The notes below the pieces were generated by a model. That model was not told the origin of the DNA and searched no databases. It worked only from the letters and a program-made list of their open reading frames with translations. The translations under genes were made by a program, and so were the position numbers. Positions 32,548 through 37,054 of a stretch of DNA of 37,054 bases are shown piece by piece. Source of the stretch: Paracoccaceae bacterium. Its GTDB lineage: Bacteria > Pseudomonadota > Alphaproteobacteria > Rhodobacterales > Rhodobacteraceae. The first letter of the stretch is position 1; every line of letters starts with the position of its first letter. The stretch spans positions 1 through 37,054 of the forward strand of contig CANBRQ010000021.1 in the NCBI GenBank assembly GCA_947371955.1, given 5' to 3'.

Positions 32548-33072
32548 ATGACAAGCTGGATGACGCGCGCCCTTTTCGGCGCTGCTCTGGTTCTGACGGC
32601 AGGTGCGGGGGGTGCGCAGACCACTTCCGACAATCTGGTGGCCACCAAAACCGCGTGGAGTGTCTTTGCCGACACCAACCCCAAGGAATGCTGGGGCGTC
32701 TCCAAGCCCAAGGAAAGCGTCAACACCCGCGACGGCAAGCCGGTCAGCGTCAAGCGCAGCGACGTGCTACTCTTCGTGACCTTCCGGCCCGGTCAGCCGG
32801 GCGGCGAGACATCCTTCACCGGTGGCTATGCCTTTGCCGACAAATCCAATGTGGATGTCACCATCGACGGCAAGACCTTCGAGATGACCACCAAGGGCGA
32901 ATGGGCTTGGGTCGCCACCGCCGAGGATGACGCCAAACTGATGGCCGCCCTGCAAAAAGGCTCAGAGGCCACGTTGACTGCTCATTCCGGCAAGGGCACC
33001 CAGACCAAAGACACCTTCAGCCTTTCCGGCTTCACCGCCGCCATGGCCGAGGCTGCAAGCCGCTGCAAGTAA
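32548..33072 (+). CDS. Invasion-associated locus B (IalB) family protein
   Basis: A 174-residue exported protein. Residues 1-23 are a signal peptide. The mature part has the IalB-like pattern: WSVFADTNPKECWGVSKPK near the start, VLLFVTFRPGQ, then FADKSNVDVTIDGKTFEMTTKGEWAWVA with alternating strands, and a C-terminal FSLSGFTAAMAEAASRCK. Two cysteines (about 48 and 173) can form the disulfide seen in the family. The name comes from Bartonella; in free-living relatives the role is unknown. ATG at 32548; GGAGG lies about 8 bases upstream. Convergent to the RTX gene, 42 bases away. Confidence 0.88.
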   Translation: MTSWMTRALFGAALVLTAGAGGAQTTSDNLVATKTAWSVFADTNPKECWGVSKPKESVNTRDGKPVSVKRSDVLLFVTFRPGQPGGETSFTGGYAFADKSNVDVTIDGKTFEMTTKGEWAWVATAEDDAKLMAALQKGSEATLTAHSGKGTQTKDTFSLSGFTAAMAEAASRCK

Positions 33073-33114
33073 GCATGGCACTGTTCTAACAGTAGCGCCG
33101 TCGCAATCCCGTTG

Positions 33115-34967
33115 TCAGTAGAGGTTGCTGGAGAAGATGCTGTCCGCGGCAAGCGCTGCATGATTGTCCAAAGTGGCGATCAACAGGCTTGCCGACGCGC
33201 CATTGCCGTCGCTGTCGAAATAGAGATTGCCATTGGTCGTATCATAAATGACGCGCTGGCTGCTGTTCGTGGCCGACGACACCCCTGCACCCGTAAGGAA
33301 CTGACCGGCGGGAACCGGACCATATTGCAGGTCCGACGCCCAATGGAAGAACAAGGCGATCCTGTCAGTGCCAACCTGAAAATCGATGATGCGGTCAATG
33401 CCATTGGCCCCGGCCACCGTATCGCCGAATTGAAACACATCTTGGCCAGCCCCTCCATAAAGCACATCATTGCCGGCATCACCCCAGAGCGTGTCGGCCT
33501 TTGATCCGCCAAACAGGCTGTCACTGCCCTTGCCGCCGAACAGCTTGTCATTTCCCGCCGCACCCTGCAGCGTATCATCGCCGTCTTCGCCCGCGATGAT
33601 GTTGGAGTGCAGATCGCCGGTCAGGCTGTCGCCAAAGATGCTGCCTTCAAGGTCTTCGAAGCCGGTCGCGGTTTCCCGATTGCCGTAACCGTCGTCCAGA
33701 ACCTGCCCTCGGCGGAGCCCGAGATTGACGGTCGCCCCGTGACCCATGCCTGGGTTCACCCACAAGGAAAGCCCATCAATTCCGGCACCGCCATTCATCT
33801 GATCCTTGCCGCTTCCACCGCCGAGGAAATCGTTCCCATCACCTCCCAACAGCGTGTCTCGACCACTATTCCCATAGAGTTCGTCATTGCCGCCTGCGCC
33901 GGTGAGGCTGTCATTGCCATCGTTTCCCCAGAAGATGTTGTCCCCGGCACTTCCGAAGAATGTGTCGTTGAACATGGTTCCGGCGAGCCGACCGCCGTCC
34001 TCGGGCACTTCGGAGTAGCCGAACTTGACAGTTTCGATGTTGCCGAACCCGTCATCAAGGATCTGCGACGTCGCCAGGGACAGATCCGCAACCGCTGCAT
34101 GCCCACCTTCGTCAGCTGACCAGAAAGCCAGGGTTCCCTTGAAGCCGACGACAATAGTGTCCACACCGGCGCCGCCATCGATGAGACCGGCTTGATAAAT
34201 GGCGTCGTTCCCCTCGCCACCGTAAATGGAGTCGATGGCGGTTCCGATCGACCGATCATCCCCTCCACGAAGCCAGATTTCCAGCCGGTTTGATGAGGCC
34301 AATTGTTCAGAAGTATTTCGTCGCCATATTTTGCATCATCGGTGGCTTCGATCCTCTCGATACTGCGAAGTACCCCATCGCTATCGGCTAACCCGTCGTC
34401 ATGTATCAGCAATTCGGCTTCTTCGTACCACATGGGTACGCTGGCCCAGATGATGACGCCTTGTCCGTCGAAAGAGACGCCATCAATCCCTTTTCCGCCA
34501 TAGTAGCTGTCATTGCCGTAGCCTCCATAGAACCAGTCGTTGGCACTGCCGCCATGGAATATGTCGTTGCCACCGTAGCCAAACAGATTTCGATCAGTGT
34601 CAGAGTTGTAGATATGGTCATTGCCCGATCGCAATTTCATCTGAAGCGCCTCGGCGTCGGGCGCCAGAACCGTGCCGGCCTTGGCGAGAAGACCAAGCGC
34701 CAGTTTGGCAAAACTGGCGGCCGAAATACGCAGAGACGAGTTGTCGGCATACTCTGCGATGCCGTTCCAAACGGTCATCGACGTGACTGTTCCTGTCAGC
34801 GGGGTTCCAGCAGCATTGTAGGTGAAGCCGGTTCCCTGAACCTTTACCGCCAGGCCGGCAGTCGAGGTATAGCTGAAGGAGGTGCTGGTGGTATCCGTCG
34901 GCGTGCCCCCAACTATATCGTCGAAGCTGTCGAATGGCTCTGTGGTCAAAATCCGGAAAGTACCCAT
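33115..34967 (-). pseudogene. RTX calcium-binding protein gene with a -1 frameshift
   Basis: Two overlapping frames make one gene. The first (from ATG 34967) reads an N-terminal domain of no known family (residues 1-110) and RTX nonapeptides (GYGGNDIFHGGSANDWFYGGYGND), then loses sense after DEILLNNW. The second frame resumes as ASSNRLEIWLRGGDD and continues with many GGxGxDxxx repeats (GGEGND, GNDGND, GGDGND, GGAGQD) to a C-terminal secretion-type tail (DFQVGTDRI, IFSSNLY). The switch is at about 34300-34305: adding one T to AATTGG joins the two without loss. The total, 1853 plus 1 bases, gives exactly 618 codons. Repeats of this type bind calcium after type I secretion; no secretion genes are nearby. 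Confidence 0.82.
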
Positions 34968-35098
34968 CTCAATGCCCTTCGCTCTGCTGACCTCAGTCTA
35001 GGCATCTTTGCCGTTACACGCCAAACATCAGTGCAAACGTCGCCTGTTTTCTTTTTCCCACGCTTCGCCTATACGCACCGCTTCAGGAGCCCGCACCC

Positions 35099-36412
35099 AT
35101 GACACTTGCCACTTCCCCCATCACGCAAGACGTGCTGACCCTGCCGCGCAAGCTGGCCGAGGGTGGCAAGACGAACATCATCGGCCTGACCCGCGACCAG
35201 CTGCGTGAGGCGCTGATTGCAGCGGGCACGCCTGAGAAACAGGCCAAGATGCGGGTGGGGCAGGTCTGGCAGTGGGTCTACTACTGGGGCCTGCGCGATT
35301 TCATGGCGATGAGCAACCTCGCCAAGGATTTCCGCGTGATGCTGACTGAGATGTTCTGCATCGAACTGCCCGAGGTGGTGACCCGCCAAGTCTCCATGGA
35401 CGGAACGCGCAAGTATCTGGTGCGCATCGCGGGCGGTCATGAGGTTGAGGTTGTCTATATCCCCGAAACCGACCGAGGTACGCTCTGCATCTCGTCCCAA
35501 GTCGGCTGCACGCTGACCTGCAGCTTCTGCCACACCGGCACGCAAAAGCTGGTGCGCAATCTGACGGCCGGAGAGATCGTCGGGCAGGTCATGCTCGCCC
35601 GTGACGACCTGAATGAATGGCCCGTGAAGGGCGAACCCAAGCCCGAGGTGCGGCTGGTGTCGAATGTAGTGCTGATGGGCATGGGAGAGCCGCTGTATAA
35701 CTTCGAAAACGTCCGCGATGCGATGAAGATCGTGATGGATGACGAAGGCATCGGGCTGGGGCGTCGGCGGATCACGCTGTCCACCTCGGGCGTCGTGCCG
35801 GAGATTGCCCGGACGGCAACAGAGATCGGCTGCCTGCTGGCGGTGTCGTTCCATGCCACCACGGACGAAGTGCGCGACAAGCTGGTTCCGATCAACAAGA
35901 AATGGAACATCGCCGCCCTGCTGGACGCGCTGCGCGCCTATCCAGGCCTGTCGAACTCCGAGCGGATTACCTTTGAATATGTGATGCTGGATGGGGTCAA
36001 TGACACCAAGGAAGACGCCTGGCGTCTGGTCAAGCTGCTGGAGGGTATTCCCGCGAAGGTGAACCTGATCCCCTTCAACGAATGGCCGGGCGCGCCTTAC
36101 AAACGGTCTTCCGGCAACCGCATCCATGCCTTTGCTGACATCATCCACAACGCCGGCTATGCCTCGCCAATCCGCACCCCGCGCGGTGAGGATATCATGG
36201 CGGCCTGCGGACAGCTAAAATCCGCGACAGAAAAGCAGCGCAAATCCGCCCTGAAGGCGGGCACCGGCAGCCGAATAGACTTTCACGGGACCGGCAAAGG
36301 GTCCACAATGGTACCGCACCCGGGCGAAGTCCCGGCCCCTCAGAGCGAAAGCGTATCCTTGCGTCCTGCCTTTGCTCTGCGCCTCTCAGATAGGCCCCTG
36401 AATGACCATTGA
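35099..36412 (+). CDS. rlmN: 23S/tRNA adenine-C2 methyltransferase RlmN, aberrant C-terminus
   Basis: Radical-SAM enzyme that methylates C2 of A2503 in 23S rRNA and A37 of some tRNAs. The cluster motif CTLTCSFC (C-x3-C-x2-C) is at about residues 137-144; further marks are [46 protein letters not shown], and the C-terminal cysteine near [11 protein letters not shown] 35099 follows AGGAG. The frame as given is 437 residues; after [19 protein letters not shown] about 50 residues look non-native. Removing one G from GGCGGGCACC (about 36257) gives ...ALKAAPAAE and a TAG at 36276-36278, 392 residues, the usual size. The tail also overlaps the next gene by 11 bases. Confidence 0.93.
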   Translation: MTLATSPITQDVLTLPRKLAEGGKTNIIGLTRDQLREALIAAGTPEKQAKMRVGQVWQWVYYWGLRDFMAMSNLAKDFRVMLTEMFCIELPEVVTRQVSMDGTRKYLVRIAGGHEVEVVYIPETDRGTLCISSQVGCTLTCSFCHTGTQKLVRNLTAGEIVGQVMLARDDLNEWPVKGEPKPEVRLVSNVVLMGMGEPLYNFENVRDAMKIVMDDEGIGLGRRRITLSTSGVVPEIARTATEIGCLLAVSFHATTDEVRDKLVPINKKWNIAALLDALRAYPGLSNSERITFEYVMLDGVNDTKEDAWRLVKLLEGIPAKVNLIPFNEWPGAPYKRSSGNRIHAFADIIHNAGYASPIRTPRGEDIMAACGQLKSATEKQRKSALKAGTGSRIDFHGTGKGSTMVPHPGEVPAPQSESVSLRPAFALRLSDRPLNDH

Positions 36413-37054
36413 CACTAACGTCGCGCAGTCGCGGCAGGAACGCGCCCGGCAATGGGTTGTGAAGCTTGCGCGCTACCGCGAACCTTCGACCTTCCGCAGC
36501 CTGTTTGAGCTTTTGGTGACGCTGGTGCCCTTCCTGCTGCTGTGGGTTCTGGCATGGGCCGCGCTGGAGGTGTCGCCTTGGCTCTCGTTGGCCCTGGCCA
36601 TGCTGAACGGCGGATTTCTGGTGCGGATCTTCATCATCCAGCATGATCTGGGCCATGCCTCCTATTTCGCCAACCGAACAGCGTCGGATTGGCTGGGGCG
36701 GGCGCTGGGCGTGATCACGCTGACGCCCTACGACGTCTGGAAGCGCACCCATGCGATCCACCATTCGCACCACGGCAATCTGGATCACCGGGGCATCGGC
36801 GATGTGCTGACGCTGACGGTCGAGGAATACCGCGCCCGCAGCCGGTTTGGCCGTCTGATGTACAGGCTTTACCGCCACCCACTGGTCCTGTTCGTGCTGG
36901 GGCCAAGCTATCTGTTCATCCTGCAGAATCGCCTGCCCTTCGGGTTGATGCGGTCGGGCTGGCGGTTCTGGATTTCGGCGATGGGGACCAATGCGTTCAT
37001 TGCGATTGTGGTGGGCCTGATCGTCTGGCTGGGCGGGTTGATGCCGCTCTTGCT
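36402..37054 (+). CDS. Fatty acid desaturase, N-terminal part
   Basis: Partial gene running off the right edge; 217 codons are visible. It is a membrane di-iron desaturase of the omega/acyl-lipid type. Two histidine boxes are present: HDLGH (HDxxH, about residue 83) and HHSHH (HxxHH, about 119-123), and the third lies beyond the edge. Four hydrophobic segments (about 32-52, 55-75, 160-180, 190-215) flank them. The ATG at 36402 has only a weak TAGG upstream. It follows rlmN by 123 bases if rlmN ends at its expected stop. It would introduce double bonds in membrane lipid acyl chains. Confidence 0.9.
   Translation, partial: MTIDTNVAQSRQERARQWVVKLARYREPSTFRSLFELLVTLVPFLLLWVLAWAALEVSPWLSLALAMLNGGFLVRIFIIQHDLGHASYFANRTASDWLGRALGVITLTPYDVWKRTHAIHHSHHGNLDHRGIGDVLTLTVEEYRARSRFGRLMYRLYRHPLVLFVLGPSYLFILQNRLPFGLMRSGWRFWISAMGTNAFIAIVVGLIVWLGGLMPLL

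Noticed and set aside
33079-33095. ACTGTT-ct-AACAGT inverted repeat as terminator
   Set aside because: Six-base stem with a 2-base loop and no T-run; too weak to call.

Overview
The window looks like chromosomal DNA of a GC-rich alphaproteobacterium of the Rhodobacteraceae/Paracoccaceae type. Nearly every reading frame shows the strong third-position GC bias of that group. Several families are typical of it: a DUF2794 protein, a PAN-domain exported protein, a COG4705 membrane protein, an IalB-like protein, an M17 aminopeptidase next to an NlpC/P60 peptidase, and short GC-rich palindromic spacers. No species can be named from the sequence alone. No rRNA, tRNA, CRISPR array, transposase or phage gene was seen.

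Layout. 1-5450: start of an exported PAN-domain protein (cut by the left edge), a soluble hybrid histidine kinase, then convergent recQ with yggT behind a perfect 28-bp palindrome. 5567-9370: a UMF1-type MFS transporter overlapping mepA, an esterase-like phytase-family protein overlapping mepA, and a queuosine-precursor transporter. 9371-10035: a compact leader with a short ORF, an extreme Shine-Dalgarno sequence and a terminator that ends just before arfB, the ribosome-rescue hydrolase. 10032-14279: a minus-strand NAD-salvage cluster, pncA - membrane hybrid histidine kinase - pncB. 14371-19311: trhO, an MFS transporter, a polysaccharide pyruvyl transferase overlapping a GT29 sialyltransferase-like gene, and asd with a terminator. 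19536-24145: an orphan ATP-grasp protein, an exported protein paired with a COG4705 membrane protein, a TPR protein and a class III aminotransferase. 24254-27168: a MuiA-like protein and a two-gene type II restriction-modification module (BglII/BstYI-like nuclease with MT-A70 methylase). 27283-32387: beta-carbonic anhydrase, a small unknown protein, an M17 aminopeptidase plus NlpC/P60 peptidase, DUF2794, a 300-base spacer with a possible small RNA, and an R. etli-type asparaginase. 32548-37054: an IalB-like protein, a frameshifted RTX calcium-binding gene, rlmN with an aberrant C-terminal tail, and a fatty acid desaturase cut by the right edge.

Functional themes are peptidoglycan turnover (mepA, NlpC/P60, M17), NAD salvage with a sensor kinase embedded in it, translation quality and RNA modification (arfB, trhO, rlmN, queuosine precursor import), and one horizontally mobile defence module. 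The most unusual signal is the arfB leader: 17 bases complementary to the 16S rRNA 3' end in front of an 18-codon ORF, followed by three stem-loops, the last a terminator abutting the arfB start codon. Two single-base frameshifts about 2 kb apart (RTX gene and rlmN) are either local sequence errors or real lesions.
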